Shown here: piece after piece, positions 26,397-35,832 of the stretch
How positions within the stretch are numbered: position 1 is the stretch's first letter
Layout of the letters: each line of letters opens with the position of its first letter
Assembly (NCBI GenBank): GCA_947085405.1
Contig: CAMTWO010000024.1
Coordinates: forward strand, 1 to 64,000
Length of the DNA stretch: 64,000 bases
Source: JASEGV01 sp947085405
Lineage (GTDB): Bacteria > Bacteroidota > Ignavibacteria > UBA10030 > BY39
Direction of reading: 5' to 3'
The notes under the pieces: generated by a model
Told to the model about the DNA's origin: nothing
Database searches by the model: none
The model's input: the letters and a program-made list of their open reading frames with translations, nothing else
Position numbers and translations under genes: made by a program

Positions 26397-27470
26397 ATGA
26401 ATCGATGGTGGAAATATTATTTATTCGTGTCGGTTGCGGTGCTGACGCTGCAGTTTAGCTGCAAAGACAAGATAGTTGACCCGCCGGTAAAAAACCCGCG
26501 TGAATATACGTGGACTGTTGATACAATTGCATACCCCGGCAGCTATCAAACGGCTATGCGTAGTATCTATGCAACCGCACCAAACAATGTTTATGTCGTT
26601 GGACATAATGATCAACCAGGGCCTGGAACAATGTTTAGATATGATGGAAAAAGCTGGAAGACTACAAAATTTCATCAAGCTGAAGGTGGTCAAATAGTTG
26701 GAGCATTAAGTTTAAGTTCAATATATGGATTTGGGCAAAATAATATTTGGGCAGTAGGTCACACGTCATCTTACAATCCAAATCCGCCGCCGAATTTTTT
26801 ATTTAGCAGTAAAATCATCCAATTTGACGGTGTGAAGTGGAAAGAACATAGTGTGAGCGATGGGGGTATGCTTCAAACTGTATGGGGAAGTAGCCCAAAC
26901 GACCTTTGGGCAGGAGGTGGAAGTACGCTTTTTCATTATGATGGATTAAAATGGACAAAACAGCAAATGGATCCACGAGACGGTTTCTACCATATTCATG
27001 GATTATCGAGTAATGAAATTTATCTTCTTGGAATAAGAACCTTAGATCCATTGAATCCATGGCAGCAGTATCATGTACTACTAAGATATAACGGCTTTTC
27101 GTGGAGTGTTATCGACTCTGTTTCTGTAATGTCATACACGTATCCATTTGGAGTCGCTCGATTAGGAAGTATGAGTGGTACGATGTATTCTCTTGCGGAT
27201 GGAGTCTATTCCTTGCGCGGTGGTGTCTGGAAGCAAGAATTAACCACTAACTCGCCGCTGCAATGTCTGTATGCATACAGCAGCACAAATGCTTTTGTCG
27301 TAGGTCAAAACTCGCTCATCTATCATTATGATGGACAGACATGGCAACAACTTATGAATATAGTGGATGACGGTTGGTGGTTCACTGGGGTTTGGAATAG
27401 TGAGAAGGAAGCATTTATTGTCGGGCATGATGCAGGTGGATATAAAACTATAGTCCTTCATGGTAAGTAA
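26397..27470 (+). CDS. Lipoprotein beta-propeller (VVGHND / GYDGKSW-type repeats)
   Basis: Protein of 357 residues. The signal sequence ends in a lipobox-like LQFSC, followed by KDKIVDPP. The rest consists of propeller-like repeats in which a strand with NNVYVVGHND, NNIWAVGHTS or NDLWAGGGS is followed by a strand such as FRYDGKSWKTTK, IQFDGVKWKEH, FHYDGLKWTKQ or YHYDGQTWQQL. These repeats occur in exported proteins of unknown function in this lineage. The ATG is the one before NRWWKYYL. No sorting domain is present, so surface attachment as a lipoprotein is likely. Confidence 0.75.
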   Translation: MNRWWKYYLFVSVAVLTLQFSCKDKIVDPPVKNPREYTWTVDTIAYPGSYQTAMRSIYATAPNNVYVVGHNDQPGPGTMFRYDGKSWKTTKFHQAEGGQIVGALSLSSIYGFGQNNIWAVGHTSSYNPNPPPNFLFSSKIIQFDGVKWKEHSVSDGGMLQTVWGSSPNDLWAGGGSTLFHYDGLKWTKQQMDPRDGFYHIHGLSSNEIYLLGIRTLDPLNPWQQYHVLLRYNGFSWSVIDSVSVMSYTYPFGVARLGSMSGTMYSLADGVYSLRGGVWKQELTTNSPLQCLYAYSSTNAFVVGQNSLIYHYDGQTWQQLMNIVDDGWWFTGVWNSEKEAFIVGHDAGGYKTIVLHGK

Positions 27471-27511
27471 AAAGGAAATATTAAAACGGAATAATTTCTA
27501 AATAAAATGAA

Positions 27512-27877
27512 ATGAGAATTGCTATGAAATCGATAATCTTAATTATGCTTGTAATATTTTTAGTGGCAACAGAACTTTTTTCACAAGATCACATTGCTCC
27601 GTGTAACGGACCGCAGAATCATTCTGGAGGGATATGCTATGGCTATGCAACAGGAAGAGCGGCAGGAAAGTTGGCTGGCGATTCTATTTGTAATCCGTTA
27701 ACATTTTATCAGGATTCAATTAACACTGCCTTTTTTATCTACGTCTCAGATACATCGCTGAGTGGGTTACAGTTGGGTGATATCATAAAATTCAAAAAAC
27801 ATGCTGCATATGTGGTCTCTGTGGGTAGCCCAATTGGTACGAGTCGGGGTCGATCAATATTCTACGATGTGGGTTAA
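27512..27877 (+). CDS. N-terminal fragment: exported CHAP/NlpC-like domain, frame interrupted
   Basis: These 121 residues have a signal peptide (ending LFSQ) and a CHAP/NlpC-like cysteine peptidase start: Cys in GGICYGYATGRAAG and His in GDIIKFKKHAAYVVSVG. The frame then stops at a TAA at 27875-27877. Removing one G from the GGG at 27871-27873 restores a single continuous frame into the downstream protein (…FYDVVKEEKNISLDSVK…). The two pieces therefore most likely belong to one type IX-exported protein. A second ATG at 27524 is an alternative start. Whether the break is a real mutation, a variable G-run or a sequencing error cannot be told here. Confidence 0.7.
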   Translation: MRIAMKSIILIMLVIFLVATELFSQDHIAPCNGPQNHSGGICYGYATGRAAGKLAGDSICNPLTFYQDSINTAFFIYVSDTSLSGLQLGDIIKFKKHAAYVVSVGSPIGTSRGRSIFYDVG

Positions 27878-29177
27878 AGAAGAAAAGAATATTAGTTTAG
27901 ATAGTGTAAAAAAAATTTATGGGGCATGGTCCGGATATTATAGTGCAAAATTGATAGATATCACAGTACAAAATAGTTTTTCTGGTGGAATGGTAAAGAT
28001 TAATAATTCTACTGTCAGCACTGGCACTAAGACAGTGGACTGGAGGTCTCATCAATCGCTTGAGGCAGTTGATAGACAAAATATACTTGAACCGATAAAC
28101 AACGTGTACTATGTTCGTTTATTTCAATACTGGATGATACCATTGAAAGATAATAATTATAATTCAAGTGTAACGATCGTACCAAAGCCAGGTCGAACAT
28201 ATACAGCTGTCTTCGAAAAAGAACTCAACATTACATTTCAGAACAATTTTGTAGGCGCTAATGGTGGACAGATAAAGGTAAATGGAATAATTCAAAATGC
28301 TCCATTTACTACAGGGGTACTAGCGAGAAACCCACCACAATCAATCACATCTGAAGCAATGTATCAGGTAATAAATAGAATAGAAAACACATTCAAATTT
28401 TGGATAAACAACAAAACTCTCAATACAGTGAAAACAGCCTTAGCTACGTTTTATCCGAACGACCACACTACATACACTGCTCACTTTAATGCCAAACCCC
28501 TACATCCTGATTACTTGTATGCAGGTGGTGAAGTTGGTCAGCCAGTTCGTCTCACATGGCAAACACATCCGCATAGTAATGTAACGTATGAAATCTGGCG
28601 TAAAATTGATGCCGGTAAAGGAACCCCCTCTCAACCTCCATTGCTCTTGTCAAGTTTGCCTCGGGCAACAACATCCTACACAGATTACGCTTATACTAAT
28701 ACTGACGGTTACACAGATGATCTTGTGTGGTATGATGTGCGCTCAAAGTTTTCGCTTAACAATACTCAATCCGACCCCTGGTGGGTGGCTGCTTTTGCAA
28801 CCGATGGTTCCGGTGGTGGCCTGCCTCTTCCAAAAATTGCTCAAGGAGAAGACCTCAATATAATGGAGATGAGCGTTCCCACAAACTATCAAATTACTTC
28901 TTATCCCAATCCATTTAATCCAACCACTGTTATTAAATATGCCTTGCCTAATGCTACTCACGTAACTATCAAAATTTATGATCTACTCGGACAAGAAATT
29001 ATAACACTTGTCGATGAAGCACAAGAGAACGGTTATCGTTCGGTTGAATGGAACGGTACGAACAATGCAGGTTCTACTGTAGCGAGCGGAATCTATATTT
29101 ACCGGTTATCTGGGGTGAACTTACAAAACTCCAACGACCGCTTTGGTCAGACAAAACGGATGTTATTAATCAAATAG
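27801..29177 (+). CDS. C-terminal part: repeat domains and type IX sorting domain
   Basis: The meaningful protein begins near 27874 (KEEKNISLDSVK); the ATG at 27801 only translates the upstream domain in the wrong frame. Visible parts are a first beta repeat (LIDITVQNSFSGGMVKINN), a second similar one (LNITFQNNFVGANGGQIKVN), a FNIII-like domain (VRLTWQTHPHSNVTYEIWRK) and a sorting domain (SYPNPFNPTTVIKYALPNAT) ending KRMLLIK. The sorting-domain DNA (about 28930-29060) is nearly identical to that of the gene at 24435-26330. In the intact form this would be a secreted cysteine peptidase-like protein. Confidence 0.75.
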   Translation: MLHMWSLWVAQLVRVGVDQYSTMWVKEEKNISLDSVKKIYGAWSGYYSAKLIDITVQNSFSGGMVKINNSTVSTGTKTVDWRSHQSLEAVDRQNILEPINNVYYVRLFQYWMIPLKDNNYNSSVTIVPKPGRTYTAVFEKELNITFQNNFVGANGGQIKVNGIIQNAPFTTGVLARNPPQSITSEAMYQVINRIENTFKFWINNKTLNTVKTALATFYPNDHTTYTAHFNAKPLHPDYLYAGGEVGQPVRLTWQTHPHSNVTYEIWRKIDAGKGTPSQPPLLLSSLPRATTSYTDYAYTNTDGYTDDLVWYDVRSKFSLNNTQSDPWWVAAFATDGSGGGLPLPKIAQGEDLNIMEMSVPTNYQITSYPNPFNPTTVIKYALPNATHVTIKIYDLLGQEIITLVDEAQENGYRSVEWNGTNNAGSTVASGIYIYRLSGVNLQNSNDRFGQTKRMLLIK

Positions 29178-29188
29178 TGATTTAATAC

Positions 29189-29281
29189 TCCCCGCCCCCG
29201 CCAGAACCCCGCCCGACCGGCTGACGCCAGTCAGGCGGGCAGAGGCTTTGTCGGGCTGGCGAACGCTGAAAGCGGGCGGGC
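29189..29281. repeat. Large GC-rich branched palindrome
   Basis: Outer arms CCCGCC (29191-29196) and GGCGGG (29275-29280), then GCCAG / CTGGC, then an inner GCCCG / CGGGC with CTGAC-GCCA-GTCAG (29221-29234). It is the largest of the GC-rich palindromes in this window and lies directly after the type IX gene. A branched RNA or cruciform structure is possible. No coding potential. Confidence 0.65.
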
Positions 29282-29577
29282 ATTATTCCAAAGCTCTATC
29301 ATTCAATGTTGGAGTTTTTTTATTTTCAAATACCTATTAAACCACTTCCTACGTTTCATAAACACTATTTTTCGCTTGATTTCGGATGTTCCCGCACTTG
29401 GATTGCAATTTCCCGCACTTTTTTTACATTGTGATTATAAGCACTTAAAAAAGCAGGATTACTATTACAATTTAGAGGTTTTTTTGCTGAGGTAAACAGT
29501 TTTTCGTGGCATAATTGTTGGGCTAATTACAAACGTAATTAAATGAAATACTCAATAACTAATATTTAGGAGGTTCT
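29282..29577. other. AT-rich intergenic region with weak sigma-54-like site
   Basis: About 300 bp without a gene. TTCCCGCACTT occurs twice (near 29387-29420). TGGCATAATTGTTGG at about 29507-29521 resembles a sigma-54 -24/-12 site but ends in GG rather than GC, so it is weak. The ribosome site TAGGAGGT lies just before the next ATG. No ncRNA is evident. Confidence 0.3.
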
Positions 29578-31554
29578 ATGTTAAAAAGAATCACAATTTT
29601 TGCGTTACTTCTTTTATTTGTCGGATTGGCAATGGCTCAGTTGCCACCGGCTCCAACAAATTTGACAGTGGAAAAAATAATCAATCCAAACAGTTTTAGC
29701 TTTGCTAAACTTCAATGGGAATATTCAATTCTGAATTTTCGCTTTAATGTTTACAAAGCAGTCGATAATCAGCCATTTATTAAAATTAGCAATACTGGAA
29801 TAAAAGACTTTATCGACAGGATGGTTCCACCAGGGCACATTTATCGATACTATGTTACTGCCGTACAAAATAATCTAACTGAAAGTTTACCGAGCAACGA
29901 AGTGATTTTTGTACCGGATTCAACTCCGCCGCCGCCGATGATGGTCCGTGGATTCATCTCAGGAAATATTGTAAACGATTCAACGGGTGAACCGATAAGC
30001 GGGGTAAGATTAAGGTTTTACAAATTAAACGGATGGATGTATTGGCGCGAAGCTCGCACAGATTCTCTCGGCAATTATTTTGCACCGTTAGACACAGGAA
30101 AATACCTCGTCTATGCGAGTAAATGGACTTACGTTCCTGAATGGTTCGATAATTCATTGACACGTGAAGGTGCGACACCTGTATTAATCAGTGCCGGTGA
30201 TACCAGTACAGCTAATTTTGGATTAAACCGCGTTCTTCTTCCTCCACCACCTGTATGGGTTTCTGTGAGTGGAAATGTAATTGATAGCAATGCACAAACT
30301 CCCATCCAAGATGCACTTGTTCTCTTTATGCGAACAAACCGCACAATAAACATGGCTCAAAACCAAGACGGATACCTTTTTGGCAATAGAGAAGAAAATA
30401 TGTTCGTCCACGGTTTTGGGACAATAAACGGCATTATTGGGAAAGCTCGCACCGATGAGAACGGTGATTACACTGTTCGCGTACCCGCCGGATTTTCGTA
30501 CATAGCATTGGCAGTAAAACCAGGCTATATACCTGAATTTTACAATAATAAACTCACTCCTTTTGATGCAGATAGAATCTTAGTTAGCGGTACTCTGACC
30601 GGAATTAACTTTGATTTAGTAGTTAACCCGCTAACACAAAACAGTATTGCCGGTAAGGTGAAAAATGCAGACGGTGATGGAGTAATCTCTAAAGTTGTAT
30701 TATTCCAGAAATTAGCAAACCGAATATTCCCGGTACGCTGCACAGTTACAGACACGTTAGGCGATTATAACTTCAATTATATATATCCGGGTTATTACTT
30801 TGCAAAAGCAGTTCCGCTTGCATTCTATGCGCCTGCATGGTATGATGCAGATAGCTGTGGAATATACTGTTGGGTGAATGCCGATAGTTTCTTAGTAAAT
30901 GGAAACACGACAGGAATAGATATTTGTGTCCTACCAATCGTCCCCGGCGGATTTGCCAGCATCTCAGGCAGCATAAATGAAATCGGTAAATCCAGTAATG
31001 TTCAAGGTGTTACAGTATATGCGGTTTCATTAGCTACAAATTTAATAGCAAGTTATGATATTACTGAAGAAGATGGATCATTCGAACTCTCCGGTTTAGC
31101 TCCCGGATCATACAAAGTTGTTGTTGATAAAGAAGGATACAACGCTGTTAGCACACCAGTGTACTCTGTAAGTTCAGAAAATAATTTTACGGAAGACAAT
31201 GTACAAATTCTTATATCGAGTGCAACCCTGGGTGTGGGCGGAATAGATAATTTACCTGATAACTATTCACTCAATCAAAACTATCCTAACCCGTTCAACC
31301 CGACAACCGAAATTAGCTTTACGATTCCAATAACGAGCAAGGTTGATGTCGCTGTTTTCAATCTACTCGGTCAACAAATTGCCTCATTGATTAACGGTGA
31401 ACTAACCGCAGGACATTATAACGTCGTATGGAATGGAACTGATGCTAATGGTAGATTGGTTGGAAGCGGTGTCTATTTCTACAAGTTAACTGCAAACTCA
31501 TTAGACAACAGCGTTACTTTTACTAACGTTAAAAAAATGTTGTTGCTCAAATAG
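29578..31554 (+). CDS. Exported protein with repeated carboxypeptidase-regulatory domains, type IX
   Basis: Protein of 658 residues. A signal peptide ends at AMAQ and a FNIII-like domain follows (about 20-115). Then come four carboxypeptidase-D regulatory-like beta domains, each opening with a block like GNIVNDSTGEPISGVRLRF, GNVIDSNAQTPIQDALVLF, GKVKNADGDGVISKVVLF or GSINEIGKSSNVQGVTVY. The C-terminal sorting domain contains NYPNPFNPTTEISFTIP, FNLLGQQI, SGVYFYKL and KKMLLLK. It would be secreted or attached to the surface; the repeats suggest a structural or binding role. A strong TTAGGAGGT precedes the ATG. Confidence 0.85.
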   Translation: MLKRITIFALLLLFVGLAMAQLPPAPTNLTVEKIINPNSFSFAKLQWEYSILNFRFNVYKAVDNQPFIKISNTGIKDFIDRMVPPGHIYRYYVTAVQNNLTESLPSNEVIFVPDSTPPPPMMVRGFISGNIVNDSTGEPISGVRLRFYKLNGWMYWREARTDSLGNYFAPLDTGKYLVYASKWTYVPEWFDNSLTREGATPVLISAGDTSTANFGLNRVLLPPPPVWVSVSGNVIDSNAQTPIQDALVLFMRTNRTINMAQNQDGYLFGNREENMFVHGFGTINGIIGKARTDENGDYTVRVPAGFSYIALAVKPGYIPEFYNNKLTPFDADRILVSGTLTGINFDLVVNPLTQNSIAGKVKNADGDGVISKVVLFQKLANRIFPVRCTVTDTLGDYNFNYIYPGYYFAKAVPLAFYAPAWYDADSCGIYCWVNADSFLVNGNTTGIDICVLPIVPGGFASISGSINEIGKSSNVQGVTVYAVSLATNLIASYDITEEDGSFELSGLAPGSYKVVVDKEGYNAVSTPVYSVSSENNFTEDNVQILISSATLGVGGIDNLPDNYSLNQNYPNPFNPTTEISFTIPITSKVDVAVFNLLGQQIASLINGELTAGHYNVVWNGTDANGRLVGSGVYFYKLTANSLDNSVTFTNVKKMLLLK

Positions 31555-31584
31555 TTAACCCCTTTAAACAATAGTTAACTCCTC

Positions 31585-31630
31585 GAAAAACCCGTTTTCC
31601 TGATCAATTTGGAAAGCGGGTTTTTCATAA
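31585..31630 (+). terminator. Rho-independent terminator
   Basis: A 16-bp stem (31585-31600 GAAAAACCCGTTTTCC with 31611-31626 GGAAAGCGGGTTTTTC, one G-T pair) with a ten-base loop and a T-run inside its right arm. It follows the stop codon at 31552-31554 by 30 bp. Confidence 0.85.
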
Positions 31631-31691
31631 TTTATTGAAATAAGTTAAAATTTTTTGTAGATTCTTTTTGAACAAACAATAAAGTGGATTT

Positions 31692-34547
31692 ATGATTAAT
31701 AAAGTTGCGGTTATAATGCTCCTGACTCTGAGTATTACACAAACTGGCCTTACTTTAACGCAGGTGAAAAAAACAAAACAAGATTTTCCAATTAAAGAGT
31801 TATTCACAAGTCGTTCTCAACCAGCAATAAAAGTGCCTATGAAGTCTTCATACTTTCCGCCAGCCGCGGCTGTTTCGAGTGTGATATTTGAAGAAAGTTT
31901 TGAAGGTACGACAGGATTTTCACCGGCAGGATGGAAAACTGTAAATAAGGATGGTGGCGGAACGACAGGTCCCTGGTTTCAAGGAAATTCAACTATATTC
32001 ACAGCTTACCACGGTAACGGGTATGCGGCTGCTAACTATCAGGGTGCCAACGATTTTTATATCGACGAATGGCTAATATCACCACTTATATCATCTATAA
32101 GCTTGAGCGATACACTCTGCTTCTATCATCGATCTCCGGATTACTCATCATGGGCTGATTCTATTGAAGTACGAATATCTACTACAGATACTGCTATTGC
32201 ATCGTTCACTAAAAGAATAGATTACTTTGAAACTTCTACTACGGGTTGGGCACAGAAAAAATATTCGTTAAAAAATTTTGTAACAAACGGTAGCAATATT
32301 TATATAGCTTTTAGATATTTAATATACGACGGTGGAATATCGGGTTTTAACTCGGATTATGTTGGAATTGATCTGGTACAGATTATCAGACCTAAATTGC
32401 AAACAGATATGAAGGTTTTTTCGATCGACTATCCGATTCATAGCACAAAGGTCGTTCAAGGAAGCACTATTTATCCCGTTGCTACTTTTGAGAATGTAGG
32501 CAGCTTAACCTTATCGAACATACCCGTTAGAATGAAAATATTTTCACCCACTGGAGCAGTTTACGAAAGCAACCAAATAATATCATCATTAAACCCAAAC
32601 CAATCCACGCCAATAACTTTCGACAACTATACACCGCTTGTCAATGGAGTTTACCAAGTTAGAGCCTATTCGCTATTCGTCGGGGACGAGAACAGAGTAA
32701 ACGACTCTTTAGCGATATCTTTCAAAGCCGCAATTTTATTATCAGGAACATTTACTGTGGGAGTCGGAGGCCACATCCAGACGATCAATAAAGCCATCGA
32801 TTCATTGTCCAATAATATTATTTCAGGCGACATCACGTTATCATTAATTAACAATACTTATAACGAAATCCCGATTACAATTCCAGATTTGGATTATTCG
32901 TTTTCTACGAACAAAGTTATCATCAAACCTGCAAACGGTATGTCGCCCACTATTAATATCAATTCCACGATAGAAAAACCCTACGGCATTTCTATTAACG
33001 GAGCGACAAAAATTGTAATTAACGGATCCAATAGTGATTTAGAAGATAAAAATCTTACATTAATTTTATTGGGGTCTGAGGGTAAGATCGGTATTAGTAT
33101 CGGTAGTGTTTTTGGCGCCAGCGCCGATAGCAACACGATAAAAAATCTGAACATCCGAACTGGAGCTGATTCTTTACTCTCATCAAACGGATATTTCGGA
33201 ATACTCGTAACTGGTTACAGCAGTGCTTTCCCATCTGCGGGAAACATTATTTACAACTGCGATATTACAAAGCATGGTTCTATCGGAATTGCTGCTCAGT
33301 GGTTGAACGGTGTTACGATTGAAAAAAATTACATACACGACTGGAAACAACTTAGCGGCGATAACGATGTGCATGGAATCTGGATCGCCGACGGAGTAGT
33401 AAATGCAGTCGTCTGTAGAAATATCATCAGTAATATCAGAACTGCTGTAAATTATGCGTGGACGATAGGAATAGAGAACAGCTCGGGTTCAAATTCTTAC
33501 TCAAATTTCTACAATAATTTTATTCATAATATTTTATCATACGGGGCGGGTGGACTAGTTAATTATTCACTCGGAATATACAGTAGCAGTACTGCAAACA
33601 CCGGGGATAGCTATTACTACAATTCAATTTACCTTTCCGGAAACGACCTCTCAACGTCGTCATCAAGCCGAACTGCAGGTTTTGAATTTTATGGAGGGGC
33701 AAACATCACTCTGAAAAACAACATTGTTTTTAACGAAACAAATCTGGCGGGAAGCTCCACATATAATAAGGCTTATGCAATATATCTTGCTGCATTGCCA
33801 ACAAATTTTGTTTCGAATAATAACAATCTATACGCTCCGGGAACGAAGGGGGCTGTTGGATACAATGCAGGTAACAGATTCACAATCACAGATTGGAAGA
33901 ATTCTTTTACACCCAAACAAGATAGTTTAAGTATTAGCGCCGATCCTTTTTTTGTTTCTCAAAGTAGTGGTAATTTACATATTTTAACTTCTGAGTCGTC
34001 GCCTGTTAATGCTGCCGCTGTTCCAATTCCGGGTATTACGACAGATATCGACGGACAGAAGCGGAACTCCATAACCCCCGATATTGGTGCAGATGAATTT
34101 ACACCTGGCGAATTTATGGTGCCAGCTATTTATTCCGCAGGATGGAACCTCGTCTCAGTTCCGCTTACCGTTTCCGACTATACCAAAACCGCAATTTTCC
34201 CCCTCTCAATCTCGAATGCATTTTCATTCGACGGTAATTACAAAGTACAACAAACATTAAAAAATGGAATTGGTTATTGGTTAAAATTCAGTTCACCCCA
34301 AACGATATTTATGGAGGGTTTTTCACGGCTTATCGACACGGTCGATGTAAAAGTAGGATGGAATTTAATCGGCTCGGTATCCTTTTCGATTCCTGTAAGT
34401 TCAATAATACAGATCCCTGCGAATAACATAATATCCCTGATATATGGTTATAATTTGGGCTATCATTCTGTAACTTCAATTGTTCCGGGAAGAGGATACT
34501 GGGTAAAAGTACGGCAGGATGGAAAACTTCTCCTCATCTCTCAATAA
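31692..34547 (+). CDS. Large exported beta-helix protein lacking a type IX sorting domain
   Basis: Protein of 951 residues with a signal segment (about 1-22). Residues about 58-235 resemble a cleaved-adhesin/MAM-like domain (FEESFEGTTGFSPAGWKTVN, then DEWLISPLIS). Residues about 385-780 form a right-handed parallel beta-helix (repeats such as NIIYNCDITKHGSIGI, NGVTIEKNYIHDW, VNAVVCRNIISNI). Residues about 795-951 are the GWN/GYW module (AGWNLVSVPLTV, NGIGYWLKFSS, GWNLIGSVS, GRGYWVKVR), which also occurs in the protein at 19-4254. Unlike its neighbours it ends in LLLISQ without the NPFNPTT-type domain, so it may be anchored or secreted by another route. Confidence 0.8.
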   Translation: MINKVAVIMLLTLSITQTGLTLTQVKKTKQDFPIKELFTSRSQPAIKVPMKSSYFPPAAAVSSVIFEESFEGTTGFSPAGWKTVNKDGGGTTGPWFQGNSTIFTAYHGNGYAAANYQGANDFYIDEWLISPLISSISLSDTLCFYHRSPDYSSWADSIEVRISTTDTAIASFTKRIDYFETSTTGWAQKKYSLKNFVTNGSNIYIAFRYLIYDGGISGFNSDYVGIDLVQIIRPKLQTDMKVFSIDYPIHSTKVVQGSTIYPVATFENVGSLTLSNIPVRMKIFSPTGAVYESNQIISSLNPNQSTPITFDNYTPLVNGVYQVRAYSLFVGDENRVNDSLAISFKAAILLSGTFTVGVGGHIQTINKAIDSLSNNIISGDITLSLINNTYNEIPITIPDLDYSFSTNKVIIKPANGMSPTININSTIEKPYGISINGATKIVINGSNSDLEDKNLTLILLGSEGKIGISIGSVFGASADSNTIKNLNIRTGADSLLSSNGYFGILVTGYSSAFPSAGNIIYNCDITKHGSIGIAAQWLNGVTIEKNYIHDWKQLSGDNDVHGIWIADGVVNAVVCRNIISNIRTAVNYAWTIGIENSSGSNSYSNFYNNFIHNILSYGAGGLVNYSLGIYSSSTANTGDSYYYNSIYLSGNDLSTSSSSRTAGFEFYGGANITLKNNIVFNETNLAGSSTYNKAYAIYLAALPTNFVSNNNNLYAPGTKGAVGYNAGNRFTITDWKNSFTPKQDSLSISADPFFVSQSSGNLHILTSESSPVNAAAVPIPGITTDIDGQKRNSITPDIGADEFTPGEFMVPAIYSAGWNLVSVPLTVSDYTKTAIFPLSISNAFSFDGNYKVQQTLKNGIGYWLKFSSPQTIFMEGFSRLIDTVDVKVGWNLIGSVSFSIPVSSIIQIPANNIISLIYGYNLGYHSVTSIVPGRGYWVKVRQDGKLLLISQ

Positions 34548-34633
34548 ATCACTGATTATAATTTATTACGAACAAAGAAACGTGTAATATTGAGAGAACT
34601 CGGTTTTTAAATTTTTTCTTCGAGAATATTTGT

Positions 34634-35731
34634 TTATATCGCTGCCTCGGTATCTTTCCGGAAGAAATGTAATTTAGCAGTATCGATATAAAGCGGAAAG
34701 TTTTCGTTCACTTTTAACCGGTTATCGGGTGGCACACGGGCCACTAACTTTTCGCCGTTTCTGGTTGCGAAATAAACAAACATTTCGTTCCCTACCGTTT
34801 CTATAACTTCGATGAATCCTATTATCTCCTTCAACGCCGCTGAATTAGAATGCGTGTGAATGTGCTCGGGTCTGATTCCTAATACAATTTCTTTATTTGT
34901 ATAAGCTGCTAATTTATTTCTGAATTCATCTGGTAAATTACATTCAAAAGTTTTATTCAGGGATGTGTACTGCAGTTGACCGTCGTTATGAATTTTACCT
35001 TCAACAAAATTCATCGTCGGACTTCCAATAAACGAAGCAACAAATTTATTTACAGGATTATTGTAGATGTTCAGCGGTGTATCGACCTGATGTATGTGTC
35101 CGTCTTTCATTACAACAATTCTGTCGCCCATCGACATTGCTTCAACCTGGTCGTGTGTTACGTAAATCATCGTGGTTTCGATTTGGTGATGCAGCCGCGA
35201 AATTTCGGTTCGCATTTGAACACGCAGGTTTGCATCGAGATTGCTGAGCGGTTCATCGAATAAAAATACTTTCGGCTGACGCACAATCGCCCTGCCCAAA
35301 GCAACACGCTGACGCTGCCCGCCCGAAAGGGCTTTCGGTTTACGCTCTAACAACTGGCTAATGCCAAGTATATCGGCAGCTTTTTGAACACGTTTTTTAA
35401 TCTCGGCTTTATCATACTTTCGTAATTTCAAACCGAACGCTAAATTTTCAAACACATTCATGTGCGGGTAGAGAGCGTAATTTTGAAATACCATGGCAAT
35501 GTCCCTGTCTTTCGGTGGGATGTCGTTCACGACTTTTTCGTCAATTGAAATCGTGCCGCTTGTAATTTCTTCGAGTCCGGCAATCATCCTCAATGTTGTC
35601 GATTTACCGCATCCCGAAGGTCCAACCAACACGATGAACTCTTTATCCGGTATTACCAAGTTCACATCGTGAACAACCGTTACGTTTGGTTCGAATGTTT
35701 TCCGAACGTTTTCTAATTTTACTGAGCCCAT
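34634..35731 (-). CDS. ABC transporter ATP-binding protein, UgpC/MsmK type
   Basis: Protein of 365 residues. Walker A GPSGCGKST, Q-loop VFQNYALYPHM, signature LSGGQRQRVALGRA, Walker B KVFLFDEPLSNLDA and the switch His in VTHDQVEAMSM are all present. A C-terminal TOBE-like regulatory region (EIVLGIRPEHI) places it in the sugar-importer ATPase family that serves several permeases. No permease or binding-protein genes are nearby, as is common for a shared MsmK-type ATPase. It is divergent from the S2P gene, with about 100 bp between them that likely hold both promoters. Confidence 0.9.
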   Translation of the reverse strand: MGSVKLENVRKTFEPNVTVVHDVNLVIPDKEFIVLVGPSGCGKSTTLRMIAGLEEITSGTISIDEKVVNDIPPKDRDIAMVFQNYALYPHMNVFENLAFGLKLRKYDKAEIKKRVQKAADILGISQLLERKPKALSGGQRQRVALGRAIVRQPKVFLFDEPLSNLDANLRVQMRTEISRLHHQIETTMIYVTHDQVEAMSMGDRIVVMKDGHIHQVDTPLNIYNNPVNKFVASFIGSPTMNFVEGKIHNDGQLQYTSLNKTFECNLPDEFRNKLAAYTNKEIVLGIRPEHIHTHSNSAALKEIIGFIEVIETVGNEMFVYFATRNGEKLVARVPPDNRLKVNENFPLYIDTAKLHFFRKDTEAAI

Positions 35732-35832
35732 ATTTTTCTCTCATTTATTCTTGTAAAATATATATATTTTTCTTTTAACTTAAAAACACTTATCTTTTTA
35801 CTGAAGTTATCAAATACTCATAAACTTAGCAA

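Noticed and set aside
27801..27870. Real start of the second half of the frameshifted gene
   Set aside because: The first 23 or so residues are the CHAP-like domain read in the wrong frame; no ribosome site precedes the ATG.
29507..29521. Sigma-54 promoter
   Set aside because: The site has TGGCA and TTG spacing but ends in GG rather than GC, and there is no activator site in view; too weak to call.
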